DNA of 64,000 nucleotides from CAZKJL01 sp964553135. GTDB taxonomy: Bacteria; Patescibacteriota; Gracilibacteria; Peribacterales; Peribacteraceae. Each line of letters begins with the position of its first letter. Positions within the stretch are counted from its first letter, which is position 1. The notes beneath the pieces were generated by a model that made no database searches, was not told the origin of the DNA, and saw nothing but the letters and a program-made list of their open reading frames with translations. The DNA is taken from assembly GCA_964553135.1 (NCBI GenBank), contig CAZKJL010000002.1:310001-374000 (forward strand), written 5' to 3'. The translations under genes and the position numbers were made by a program. Below are positions 52,995 through 61,970 of the stretch, one piece after another.

Positions 52995-53429
52995 ATGCCT
53001 ACCAAAGACTCGACCGACGGCATCATGAATTCCGCCTTCCGCATCGGACGTCATTTGCGGAAGAAAATGCTCTCGCATGTGGGCGACAAGCTGCACATGG
53101 GACACATTCATGCTCTCGGTTTCATTTTCGAGCATCCGGGCACGTCCATGAAAGACATCGCAAAAACGCTCTGCATCACCTCGCCGTCGGCCACCGTTCT
53201 CATGGACCGTTTGGTGAAGCAAAAGTATGTGGAGCGCTATCACGACGCAACGAATCGCCGCCTCGTTCGTCTTAAGCTGACGCAGGCCGGGACCAGGATG
53301 ATGAAGCAAAAAATGTCCGAGCGTCGGCACATGATTTCCGCTATACTTTCCACCCTTTCCGCGGACGATCTCGAGGTTCTCGATTCCATCCTCAAGAAGG
53401 TTCTGGACCGCTCCTCCCTTTCCTCTTAA
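52995..53429 (+). CDS. MarR-family transcriptional regulator
   Basis: 144 residues, a dimeric winged-helix repressor. The HTH is TSMKDIAKTLCITSPSATVLMDRLVKQKYVER and the wing is YHDATNRRLVRLKLTQAG, both family-typical. MarR proteins bind palindromes and release them on binding small aromatic ligands; here the palindrome at 52974-52986 lies on its own promoter. Four transport genes follow in the same direction, so it likely controls their expression. A leader of about 15 bases is predicted. Confidence 0.9.
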   Translation: MPTKDSTDGIMNSAFRIGRHLRKKMLSHVGDKLHMGHIHALGFIFEHPGTSMKDIAKTLCITSPSATVLMDRLVKQKYVERYHDATNRRLVRLKLTQAGTRMMKQKMSERRHMISAILSTLSADDLEVLDSILKKVLDRSSLSS

Positions 53430-53454
53430 GCCCCCGGCTTTTCCACTCGCCCTC

Positions 53455-55230
53455 ATGAATACTCTCCTTTCCCGCATCGTCGGCCCCTTCAAATTCGCAT
53501 GGCGCTTCATCCGCACTCACCTGAAGTCGAGCATTGCGGTCTTCGTCGTCCTGTTCATCGCGTGGATGTCCTACGCCGTCACTCGTCCGGCTCAGCCCGT
53601 GTACGTCACGGCCGTGAGTGAACGAGGCGACCTCAAGCAGACGGTGGAAGCCGTCGGTACCGTCGTCTCCGAGAAAGATTTGGAGCTCCAATTCTCCGCC
53701 ACCGATGTGGTTGCCGAGGTTTTGGTCAAAGAAGGCGCTCAGGTGAAGGCCGGCCAGAAATTGGCATCGCTTCGTTCGGGAACGCTCTCCGCCGGCGTCG
53801 CCGGTGCCAGTGCCAACGTTCAGTCGGCACAGGCTGCGCTCGACGCTTTGCTCCAGGGCTCGCGTCCCGAGGACATCGTCATCGCCGAAGCGGGAGTGGC
53901 CAACAAGCGCGCATCGCTCCAGGCTGCGCAGCAGTCGCTCAAAAGTTCCGAGGAAAACTTGGTCACCGCTCTCTCACAGCTCGACACCGTGAAGCGTGAG
54001 GCCGGCATCAACTTGTCGGGTCAGGTGTCCACCGCAGGCAGCACCGTTTCTCAGCAGGTCGCCGTCACCAAGACCGCTCTGCAAGCCATCAAAGGAGTCT
54101 TCGGTGCCAACGATGTGTCCGATGCGGTGGTGAAAAGCATTCCGACGGGATACGACACCATGATGCTGAACATCAACACCGCTCTGAATGATCTCACGAG
54201 CCTTCAGTCCAAGCCGACGCCTTCGGATTATCAGGCCGCGCTCACGCAGCTGACTCAGGCACGCGTCTCCATCGCGTTCGCCGCCGACATCAGCAATCGC
54301 GCGTACGACATCATCTCGAACTTGGCCCTCACGTCGTACTTTACGAACACGTCCAAGGAGACGAACAAGGGAACCATCGCCACGCAGAAGTCGTACGTCC
54401 AGACGGCGCTCTCGAGCATCGACAGCACGACGAAGTCGCTGCAGGACGCTTCCGCTTCCTACGACAGCAAGATCGCTTCTCAGCAGTCGCAGGTCACTAC
54501 GCTCCAGGGCAGCCGCGACAAGGCCAAGGCCGACATCGCCACGTATCAGACACTCCTCACCATCGAAGAGGCGCAGTTGGCTCTGAAGAAAGCTCCCGCT
54601 CGTCAGACGGACATCGACGCCGCCCGCGCCCGCGTGCGCCAGGCTCAGGCCGACGTTTCCCGAGCTTCCGCACAATTGCGCGACACGATCCTCGTCGCTC
54701 CCATGGACGGCATCGTCACCAAGGTGAACGTCAAAGTCGGACAAATTCGTCCGATCAGCGAGCCGGCCATCACGATGCTCGGCAACTCGCCGTATCGCAT
54801 CGAGATGTTCGTGTCCGAAGTGGACATCCCCAAGGTCGTTCTCGGTCAAAGCGGTTCCATCACGCTCGATGCGTTCCGTTCCACGCCGTTCCCGATTCAC
54901 GTGGGTGAAATCGATTCGGCCGCAACCGACAAAGACGGCGTGCCGAAGTACCGCATCAAATTGGATTTCAACGAACCCATCGCCACGCTCAAAGTGGGCA
55001 TGACGGGCGACGCCGACATCATCACGGGTTCGCGCAACAACGTCGTCACCGTACCCTTGCGCTCCGTCGTGGAGACGAGCTCCGGCACGAGCATCGTCCG
55101 CGTCATCAAAGCCGACGGCACGAGCTACGAGGAAGTGCCCGTCGTCACGGGCATGGAAGGAGAGGGCGGTGCCATCGAAGTCACCGGTTTGGACCAAGGC
55201 AAGACCGTCATCGTTCTCATCAAGCAGTAA
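53455..55230 (+). CDS. HlyD/MacA-type membrane fusion protein
   Basis: 591 residues. One N-terminal membrane helix (about 25-45), a split lipoyl-like domain (ATDVVAEVLVKEGAQVKAGQKLASL near 75-105 and ILVAPMDGIVTKVNVKVGQIR near 410-435), a very long coiled-coil hairpin between them (about 110-400, MacA about 100) and beta-barrel plus membrane-proximal domains at the C-terminus. Such adaptors link MacB-type ABC permeases to an outer structure; without evidence of an outer membrane here, the long hairpin may span the cell wall or S-layer. Ends two bases before the ATPase gene. Confidence 0.88.
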   Translation: MNTLLSRIVGPFKFAWRFIRTHLKSSIAVFVVLFIAWMSYAVTRPAQPVYVTAVSERGDLKQTVEAVGTVVSEKDLELQFSATDVVAEVLVKEGAQVKAGQKLASLRSGTLSAGVAGASANVQSAQAALDALLQGSRPEDIVIAEAGVANKRASLQAAQQSLKSSEENLVTALSQLDTVKREAGINLSGQVSTAGSTVSQQVAVTKTALQAIKGVFGANDVSDAVVKSIPTGYDTMMLNINTALNDLTSLQSKPTPSDYQAALTQLTQARVSIAFAADISNRAYDIISNLALTSYFTNTSKETNKGTIATQKSYVQTALSSIDSTTKSLQDASASYDSKIASQQSQVTTLQGSRDKAKADIATYQTLLTIEEAQLALKKAPARQTDIDAARARVRQAQADVSRASAQLRDTILVAPMDGIVTKVNVKVGQIRPISEPAITMLGNSPYRIEMFVSEVDIPKVVLGQSGSITLDAFRSTPFPIHVGEIDSAATDKDGVPKYRIKLDFNEPIATLKVGMTGDADIITGSRNNVVTVPLRSVVETSSGTSIVRVIKADGTSYEEVPVVTGMEGEGGAIEVTGLDQGKTVIVLIKQ

Positions 55231-55232
55231 CC

Positions 55233-55970
<738 letters not shown>

Positions 55971-55976
55971 AAGTGA

Positions 55977-56098
55977 TGAAGGTCAGGAAGGTTCGGGAAG
56001 GTGGAGAAGGGGATAGTTCTAAGGCTTGCAAACACCGTTACAATCATTCCTTGCATTACCTTCCACACATTCCTTACTTTCCACACCTTGCACCTTCA
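55977..56098. repeat. Purine/pyrimidine inverted repeat before the first permease
   Basis: The left side is purine-rich with repeated ggaaggt units (about 55977-56010), the right side pyrimidine-rich with ccttccacac/ttccttac units (about 56049-56098); they are roughly complementary. TACAAT at 56039-56044 between them may start an internal transcript. Confidence 0.5.
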
Positions 56099-56105
56099 AG
56101 ACACC

Positions 56106-57314
56106 ATGAGAGCGGCGTTCAAGGGAGTGACGGTGAACGCCATGCGTTCGCTTCTTACGATGCTCGGCATCATCATCGGCGTCGGTTCCGTCGTCCTCAT
56201 GAGCTCGGTGGGACAAAGCATGGAAGGTGTCATTCTGGGCCAGATCAGCAGTCTCGGACCCAAGAGTATGGTGATCTTTCCCGGACAGCAGGAGGGCGGA
56301 CCGCAGGCGCTCGCCACCGGTCACGACAGTCTGACGTTCGAAGATCTGCGCGAGCTGGAGACGCTCAAGACGGTGCATAACTTCGCTCCGGTCATTTTTC
56401 TGAAAGGCGTCACGTCGTACGGACGCGAAGAGGGAAATCCGCAGGCGTTCGGCATCACCGAAAACTTCTTCAAGAACCAGAACATCCGCGCCGTGCAGGG
56501 GCGCCTCATCGACCGCGACGACATCGAGGGAGGCAAGGAAGTCGCCGTCCTCGCTCCCGACACCGTCGAGAAATTCTTCGGCTCCATCGATCCCCTGGGC
56601 AAGCGCCTGAAGATCGGCGACAAGCACTTCACCGTCATCGGCATCACGAATTCCCTCGGATCCCAGTTCTTTCAGAACGCCGATGACCGCGTGTACGTGC
56701 CGTATTCGGTCGCCAAGGAAGCCACGGGACAGAAATTCCTCAACTACGTCACCATGGAGGCCACGGGCGAATTCGAGCTCGCGTTCGATGACGTGAAGAC
56801 GCTCCTCCGCAGACGTCACGGCATCGACAATCCCGACGACGATCCGAAGAAAGACGACTTCATCGTTCGTTCCTCGGCGCAGGCCAATGAAATCCTCAGC
56901 TCCGTCTCCCTCGGACTCACGATGTTCATCACGACCATCGCCGCCATTTCGCTGCTCGTGGGCGGCATCGGCATCATGAACATCATGCTCGTGTCCGTCA
57001 CCGAACGTTTCCAGGAGATCGGTCTCCGCAAAGCGCTCGGAGCCAAGGGCAGAGACATTCTTCTGCAGTTCCTTCTGGAGGCCATTTTCCTCACGCTCAT
57101 CGGCGGATTCGTCGGCGTGGTCGGCGGAATCGTCATCGCATTCTTTGCGGCGAGCATCGTCACGAAGTTGCTCTCCACGTACGTTTTTGCGGTTTCCGTG
57201 AAATCCACCGTCGCCGCGTTCTTCATGGCCTTCCTGACCGGGCTCATCTTCGGCATTTCGCCCGCACGCCGCGCCGCGTCTCTGCATCCCATCGCCGCTC
57301 TCCGCTACGAATAA
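56106..57314 (+). CDS. MacB-type ABC permease, first copy
   Basis: 402 residues with the MacB/FtsX layout: an N-terminal membrane helix preceded by NAMRSLLTMLGIIIGVGSV, a large extracytoplasmic MacB_PCD domain (about 45-270), then three C-terminal helices with ISLLVGGIGIMNIMLVSVTER and IGLRKALGAKGRDIL, and the final PARRAASLHPIAALRYE coupling motif. The open frame extends 35 codons upstream through the inverted repeat, but ATG 56106 fits the family start. It likely pairs with the second permease as a heterodimer or forms a separate homodimer with the shared ATPase. Confidence 0.88.
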   Translation: MRAAFKGVTVNAMRSLLTMLGIIIGVGSVVLMSSVGQSMEGVILGQISSLGPKSMVIFPGQQEGGPQALATGHDSLTFEDLRELETLKTVHNFAPVIFLKGVTSYGREEGNPQAFGITENFFKNQNIRAVQGRLIDRDDIEGGKEVAVLAPDTVEKFFGSIDPLGKRLKIGDKHFTVIGITNSLGSQFFQNADDRVYVPYSVAKEATGQKFLNYVTMEATGEFELAFDDVKTLLRRRHGIDNPDDDPKKDDFIVRSSAQANEILSSVSLGLTMFITTIAAISLLVGGIGIMNIMLVSVTERFQEIGLRKALGAKGRDILLQFLLEAIFLTLIGGFVGVVGGIVIAFFAASIVTKLLSTYVFAVSVKSTVAAFFMAFLTGLIFGISPARRAASLHPIAALRYE

Positions 57315-57315
57315 A

Positions 57316-58530
57316 ATGCTGTTCTCCGACACTCTCTCAACGGCTCTGCGCGCGATCATGGTGAACAAGAACCGGTCGCTCCTCACCATGCTCGGCATCA
57401 TCATCGGCGTCGCGTCCGTCGTCATGATGGTGAGCATCGGGCGCACGTTCCAGAACTACATTCTCGTCCAAGTCGAATCGTTCGGCACGAACACCATGGA
57501 CGTGTTCCCCACCGGTTTCGAGAAATTCGGAGGAAATTTGAACAGTCTCACGGTGGATGATTACGAGGCCGTCAAAAAACTTTCGACCGTGGAAAGCGTG
57601 GTTCCGGTGATTCTCGTCTCCAAGCCCGTGAAATACAGCAAAGAGGAAGTCTCGCCCATGGTCATGGGTGCCAGAAAAGAAATTTTTGGAAACTACGGAC
57701 TCAAGCTCGATCATGGCAGGCTCATCGAAGACAGCGACGTGGACGGTGCCAAATCCGTGGCCGTGCTCGGCTACCAAACGGCGCTCGATCTGTTCGGGAA
57801 CGTGGATCCCGTCGGAAAGAAGATCGAGATCGGTGACGCGTCGTTCACCATCGTCGGCGTGCTCAAAGGCTTGGGCTCGTTCCTCCTCCAGGATTTGGAC
57901 AAGCCCGTGTTCATTCCGTTCACCACGGCGCGCGCCGTGAGCGGGCAGAAGTATTTGTCCTACATGACGCTCAAGTCCGTTGGAGATCCGGAACTCGCCA
58001 AACAAGACATCACCGAGCTCCTGCGCCAACGTCACGACATCAAAAATCCCGAAAATGATCCCGACAAGGACGACTTCATCGCCCGCAGTGCCGAACAGAT
58101 CACGCAGACCGTGGGCTCCATCACGCTCGGACTCACGGTATTTCTCTCGCTCGTCGCCGCCATTTCGCTGCTCGTGGGCGGCATCGGCATCATGAACATC
58201 ATGCTGGTGTCCGTCACGGAGCGCACGCGCGAGATCGGTCTCCGCAAAGCGATCGGTGCACGCAAGCGCGATATTCTTTTGCAGTTCCTCATCGAAGCCG
58301 TGTCCCTCACCGTGACGGGCGGCATCATCGGGCTTGTCATCGGCACGTTCTTCGGATGGTTCCTGACGCAGCTTGCCGCCAAGGCTCTGGGCGAGCTCAG
58401 CTACATTCTGTCCTTCTCCGCGGTCTTCATGGCGCTGGCCATGGCCGTGGGTACGGGACTTGTGTTCGGTATCTTCCCGGCCAAGAAGGCGGCGAGCCTC
58501 AGTCCGATGGAAGCGCTCCGGTTCGAGTGA
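57316..58530 (+). CDS. MacB-type ABC permease, second copy
   Basis: 404 residues, the same architecture as the gene before it and clearly paralogous (RSLLTMLGIIIGVASV, SLLVGGIGIMNIMLVSVTERTREIGLRKAIGARKRDIL, KKAASLSPMEALRFE). ATG lies one base after the previous stop. Extracytoplasmic domains of the two copies differ, which fits a heterodimeric YknZ/MacB-like exporter of lipids, peptides or drugs. Last gene of the MarR operon; the next gene has its own promoter. Confidence 0.88.
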   Translation: MLFSDTLSTALRAIMVNKNRSLLTMLGIIIGVASVVMMVSIGRTFQNYILVQVESFGTNTMDVFPTGFEKFGGNLNSLTVDDYEAVKKLSTVESVVPVILVSKPVKYSKEEVSPMVMGARKEIFGNYGLKLDHGRLIEDSDVDGAKSVAVLGYQTALDLFGNVDPVGKKIEIGDASFTIVGVLKGLGSFLLQDLDKPVFIPFTTARAVSGQKYLSYMTLKSVGDPELAKQDITELLRQRHDIKNPENDPDKDDFIARSAEQITQTVGSITLGLTVFLSLVAAISLLVGGIGIMNIMLVSVTERTREIGLRKAIGARKRDILLQFLIEAVSLTVTGGIIGLVIGTFFGWFLTQLAAKALGELSYILSFSAVFMALAMAVGTGLVFGIFPAKKAASLSPMEALRFE

Positions 58531-58578
58531 TTTTTTGTGAGCACCGTGCAGTTCATTGCGTGGGTCGTCGCAGGCTTC

Positions 58579-58606
58579 TTGCTTGGCCGATGATTCGATG
58601 TACACT
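58579..58606 (+). promoter_or_regulatory. Promoter TTGCTT-16-TACACT
   Basis: -35 at 58579-58584, -10 at 58601-58606, 9 bases to ATG 58616. Confidence 0.5.
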
Positions 58607-58615
58607 CCCGCACCA

Positions 58616-61201
58616 ATGGTGCGAAACTTAGTCGATATGTCTAGCCGGCCCGACCCTTCCGATTCAAAAACGAAAGTCGAGACGGATCTTACCCAACGCC
58701 TTCGACAGGCCGATGTGAGCGTGAGCGGTGCGATGGTCTATGGACGCGCGTACCACATGCTCGAAGCGGTGGATCGTGATCGCGATGCGGCGATGGCCAA
58801 GAACGGCGCGGCAGTCGTAGCCGTTGTGGAGGAATTTCGTGATCGTATCCGCAGTCTTGCAAAAAATCCCGATTCTCTGAAGCCTGCGCCCGCAAAGCGC
58901 CCGGAAAAAATCGTCTGTGAGATTCCGAGAGGTGCGGCCAAACCTTCCGCTCACATCCGAGCCGATGCTCGCAAATCGCCCGGTCTCAAAGGGGGGCTTT
59001 CCATCCGGGATGCCGAGGCAAAGCTCTGGAAGAAAAGCGGTCCGGACATCCCCGATGATTATGTCCTGTGGAACGACACCCAGATTCTTCTCTTCATCGC
59101 ACATGCGGACCAGCGATTGGCCCAGGGAGATGTGATTTCCGATGTTCTTCGTACATACAGCATCCCCAACCACACCTACCAATATTGGAGGAAAAACTTT
59201 GCCGCCATCAAAGCGAGGGCATCCGGTGCGACGGTGGTCGCTCCGGTTCAAGACGTTGCGGATACAGAGTCCGATGCGTCACCAGCGGCTCCGGCACCTT
59301 CCGCTCCCGCGCCCGGGACTCGAGCCCCCGCAGCCTCCAACGGTGATGCTCGGCATGCCGCTCCCGTGGCTTCCGGATCGGAGAATCACAGAGATCCACG
59401 TCTCCCGAACGTCGATTTTACGGGATATTGGTCCGACGAGCAGAAATTGATCCTTGTCGATTTGGTTCTCGCGCGGCAGCGGCAAGGCATCAGCATCAAG
59501 TCGACGGTGATGCAGTATCCCGTCTCCGAACCCACGTATTACGCTTGGGCTAAAAAGCGCGGTGAAATCGAAGCACGCGTCTTGGCGGCGGCAAAGAAGC
59601 CTGGAGCAGATGCGGGTGCTTCGAACGGTGCGCCTGCAGGCGAAGAGGCTGCGAACGGCACTCCGCTCAACGGAGACCTGTCGATGCTTCCCAGAGATTC
59701 TCGTCTTCCGGAGGAGGGTTTCACCGGTCGATGGAACGATACGCAAAAACTGATTCTCATCGATCTGGCCGACGCACATGGTGGACAGACCGGTGGCGTT
59801 CGTGCCGTTCTTGAGCTCTACAACGTCCCGTATCCGACATTCTACGAGTGGCGCAGAAACAAAGAAAAATTTGAGCGCCGAACGGGAGCCGTCGCCGCTC
59901 CAGGAACGGATGCGTCCGTCGGACGCGTTCCCGAAGACGACGGCAAGCCTCGTGACGCAGCGTCCCCTGCGGGTGACATTCCGCCCTCCGATGGAGATGT
60001 GCCTCCCGCCGACGCCGCTACGCACCGTGAGGTCGCTCAGACATCCGTTCTTCCGACCGACGTCATCGTGGAGGCAAAAAAAAGAAGCGTTGCCCTCGAT
60101 GAGCTGGGGTATTTCCCCGAGGTTCTGAAGGAGTTGAGCGAATCGTTGCACGACCCCATGCTCCTTACTCTGGCCACGCTCGTGGAGCAGCGTTACAACG
60201 AGCTGGTGGCTCGCGCAGAGGCAGCTTCAGTGATACCTGAACAACTCGCGACGCCGCCCGCCGATATCGTTGCAGCTGCCGAGACCATTGTTGCCCAGAC
60301 GGATGCCGTGCTGGAGCAGATCGCTACGACCTTGCCGGCACCGGAAGCCGAACCCAATGTGCGTGCTCCGGAAGCTGCTGCAGCACCTGTAGCAACCGTC
60401 GCGCCGACGGAAATTCTCACTGAGGCAGCGCCTGGGGCCGTCGGGACTCACGCCCCATCCCTCGTCGTTGAAGCGGGGCAGCCGAGCACTCTTCCTCCGG
60501 CTCCGGACGTGGATGCTGAGGTTCTCCGTCAGCGCACTTTTAAAAACGCTGTCGAGCTGAAATTCAATGGCCGCATGGATCCGAATTTCACGTATGAGAG
60601 TGCCGTGCGTGTTGCAAAAGAGAGGTGTTTGGCCGTCGGATACAACGCGCTTAGAAGAGGAAAGGCTGCGTCGGGCCTTGTCGGTGTCGATGAATCCGAT
60701 CTGCGATCGTTTCTAGCTCGGTCCGTCGCAGGCATCCTCGAACGCTTTCATCCGAACAGGAACGGCGACATTCTTGAATTTTATCGTGAGCAGCTTGCCA
60801 TTGAAGCAATCAGGGAATTCGGCGTGCGAACCGGCAGAGCTCCGGAAGATGTTCGGTCTTCAGCACGAGTACATACGTCCTCGGGGCAAGCTTCAGGGGG
60901 CGAAAGCTTGCGCGAAGAAGTCGTCATGCGCTGGGCGGAGAGGAATGGCGTGAGGAACGTCTACTCCGCATATGATTTCGTCGGAGCAATGATGAGGAGG
61001 CATATGCGATGGGTCTACGAACTTTCCGAGAGACTTCGTCGAGAAAATCCCGGCATCGGCGACAAGCAGGCAGTGGATCAACGCGGATACACCCTTTTGA
61101 TGGCAACCGTAAGGACGTATGACTTTCAAGACAACGTAACGCATGAGTCCTTTGAGAACGAGCTTTCGCCGCGCATCGAAGCAGTCATGAAGGGAGAGTG
61201 A
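58616..61201 (+). CDS. Protein with three tandem HTH-like repeats and a conserved C-terminal domain
   Basis: 861 residues, not matching a known whole-protein family. Three repeats of about 55 residues (about 147-203, 267-322, 368-425) share W-x-D-x-Q-K-L-I-L-x-D-L ... Y-x-V-x-x-P-T-Y-Y-x-W-x-(K/R). The end of this pattern (YPTFYEWRRNKEKFERR) is like the helix-turn-helix of transposase OrfA or Myb/HTH_28-type proteins. Between and after them are disordered Ala/Pro/Asp-rich linkers. A helical domain (about 640-860) follows, containing ERFHPNRNGDILEFYREQL. No signal peptide; the protein may bind DNA at three half-sites or bridge DNA. It has its own promoter and a downstream hairpin. Confidence 0.72.
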   Translation: MVRNLVDMSSRPDPSDSKTKVETDLTQRLRQADVSVSGAMVYGRAYHMLEAVDRDRDAAMAKNGAAVVAVVEEFRDRIRSLAKNPDSLKPAPAKRPEKIVCEIPRGAAKPSAHIRADARKSPGLKGGLSIRDAEAKLWKKSGPDIPDDYVLWNDTQILLFIAHADQRLAQGDVISDVLRTYSIPNHTYQYWRKNFAAIKARASGATVVAPVQDVADTESDASPAAPAPSAPAPGTRAPAASNGDARHAAPVASGSENHRDPRLPNVDFTGYWSDEQKLILVDLVLARQRQGISIKSTVMQYPVSEPTYYAWAKKRGEIEARVLAAAKKPGADAGASNGAPAGEEAANGTPLNGDLSMLPRDSRLPEEGFTGRWNDTQKLILIDLADAHGGQTGGVRAVLELYNVPYPTFYEWRRNKEKFERRTGAVAAPGTDASVGRVPEDDGKPRDAASPAGDIPPSDGDVPPADAATHREVAQTSVLPTDVIVEAKKRSVALDELGYFPEVLKELSESLHDPMLLTLATLVEQRYNELVARAEAASVIPEQLATPPADIVAAAETIVAQTDAVLEQIATTLPAPEAEPNVRAPEAAAAPVATVAPTEILTEAAPGAVGTHAPSLVVEAGQPSTLPPAPDVDAEVLRQRTFKNAVELKFNGRMDPNFTYESAVRVAKERCLAVGYNALRRGKAASGLVGVDESDLRSFLARSVAGILERFHPNRNGDILEFYREQLAIEAIREFGVRTGRAPEDVRSSARVHTSSGQASGGESLREEVVMRWAERNGVRNVYSAYDFVGAMMRRHMRWVYELSERLRRENPGIGDKQAVDQRGYTLLMATVRTYDFQDNVTHESFENELSPRIEAVMKGE

Positions 61202-61245
61202 TTCCATGGGCTTCCAATGTGAAACACGATTTTTGTCGTACGCAC

Positions 61246-61276
61246 AAAAAAAGCGCCGACCTTACGGTGGGCGCTT
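61246..61276 (-). terminator. Rho-independent terminator for the histone-like gene
   Basis: Minus strand: stem aagcgcc/ggcgctt (61251-61257, 61270-61276) followed by a T7 run (61246-61252 as A on plus). Confidence 0.8.
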
Positions 61277-61296
61277 TCTATATTCGAGTTAGGGAA

Positions 61297-61461
61297 TTAG
61301 CAGTCGCAACCGTAGACGGTCTGACGCTTGTTCTCCTTGCAGCGCCAAGCTGCCTTCTTGACGAGCTCCTCAGCAGCCTTTGCGAGAGCATCGCAGAAAT
61401 CGCCACCGCAGCGGAGGCCCATCTTGGAGAGAGTTTCCTTAACGTGGGACTGAACGATCAT
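61297..61461 (-). CDS. Short bacterial histone-like protein
   Basis: 54 residues (MIVQSHVKETLSKMGLRCGG...). The layout is that of single-histone-fold bacterial proteins (Bdellovibrio Bd0055-like): short helix 1 (SHVKETLSKMG), long helix 2 (FCDALAKAAEELVKKAAWRC), then an R-x-T-V loop (KRQTVYGCD) where archaeal and bacterial histones have RKTV-x-x-x-D. Helix 3 is very short, ending CDC, and the protein has five Cys (at positions 18, 23, 41, 52 and 54), unusual for histones. Codon use is coding-like, it has a terminator directly downstream and a promoter upstream. Function inferred: DNA binding or bending. Nothing else in the strand explains the ORF. Confidence 0.6.
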   Translation of the reverse strand: MIVQSHVKETLSKMGLRCGGDFCDALAKAAEELVKKAAWRCKENKRQTVYGCDC

Positions 61462-61491
61462 GGAAAAATGGGGAATGGGTAAGTGAACAGG

Positions 61492-61521
61492 ATTCTAGGG
61501 GGGTAGGGAGGCAAAACACAA
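61492..61521 (-). promoter_or_regulatory. Promoter TTGTGT-18-TAGAAT for the histone-like gene
   Basis: Minus strand: -35 at 61516-61521, -10 at 61492-61497; leader about 25 bases, pyrimidine-rich, no SD. Confidence 0.45.
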
Positions 61522-61534
61522 GCCAGTTCAGTTG

Positions 61535-61562
61535 TTGTTATTTCTACGAATTATCGTATAAT
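61535..61562 (+). promoter_or_regulatory. Promoter TTGTTA-16-TATAAT of the structured RNA
   Basis: -35 at 61535-61540, perfect -10 at 61557-61562; predicted start G61569. Confidence 0.65.
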
Positions 61563-61568
61563 ATTTGA

Positions 61569-61697
61569 GCCTGCGACCATTGTCACCCGGTTACAGGCAT
61601 GGAGCCGGAAAGACCTACCTGAGGGAACCCAAATTCCTTCTAACCGCAGTGTTCACTCACTCGGTACTCATTGCGGATGCTTTCCGGCTCCGCTTTT
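61569..61697 (+). ncRNA. Probable structured small RNA (about 129 nt)
   Basis: It begins at the predicted start with helix gcctg/caggc (61569-61573, 61594-61598). Then a perfect 12-bp closing stem, ggagccggaaag (61601-61612) and ctttccggctcc (61680-61691), encloses two further hairpins (aggga/ttcct-type and ccgcagtg/cattgcgg with one mismatch). A T5 run follows the stem (61693-61697). No ORF with coding character lies inside. I could not match it to 6S, SRP, tmRNA, RNase P or a known riboswitch; it ends before the tRNA promoter, so it is not a tRNA leader. Confidence 0.5.
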
Positions 61698-61715
61698 TGC
61701 ACCATGCAAGGCCTG

Positions 61716-61744
61716 TTGCCGTTTTTCGGCAGCACACGTACAAT
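61716..61744 (+). promoter_or_regulatory. tRNA-Tyr promoter TTGCCG-17-TACAAT
   Basis: -35 at 61716-61721, -10 at 61739-61744; about 15 bases of leader before the mature 5' end. Confidence 0.65.
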
Positions 61745-61765
61745 TCGCGGGCTCTTTCAGCATGT

Positions 61766-61851
61766 GGGTCGGTAGCAAAGTGGCCAAATGCATCAGACTG
61801 TAAATCTGACGGCTTATGCCTTCGAAGGTTCGAATCCTTCCCGGCCCACCA
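61766..61851 (+). tRNA. tRNA-Tyr (anticodon GTA)
   Basis: Acceptor arms gggtcgg/ccggccc with one G-T pair, anticodon arm tcaga-ctgtaaa-tctga with GTA at 61800-61802. The long class II variable arm (cggcttatgcc) is expected of bacterial tRNA-Tyr. The T arm is gaagg-ttcgaat-ccttc, with discriminator A and an encoded CCA (61849-61851). Confidence 0.97.
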
Positions 61852-61970
61852 TTCGTCGCAAGGATCCTCATGGCAAGCCACGAGCTCCAGGGTTTCCATG
61901 CTCTTAGCGTCATTTTTAACCGCTCTTACAGCTTGCAAGGCTGGTTTTCTCGTGTCACCGTATACCGCTT
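61852..61970 (+). other. Gap between tRNA-Tyr and the SLH/CAP gene
   Basis: 119 bases with no convincing gene. A TATACC at 61961-61966 lies 4 bases before ATG 61971 and might be its -10; TTGCAA at 61933-61938 is too far for a normal spacer. Confidence 0.4.

Noticed and set aside
61198..61482. Plus-strand ORF of 94 residues after the triple-HTH gene
   Set aside because: Antisense to the histone-like gene and its terminator; the minus-strand frame has promoter, terminator and family pattern.
61657..61938. Minus-strand ORF of 93 residues (contains KDSNLRRHKPSDLQSDAFG)
   Set aside because: It is the reverse complement of tRNA-Tyr and the structured RNA; this peptide type is a known false annotation opposite tRNA-Tyr.
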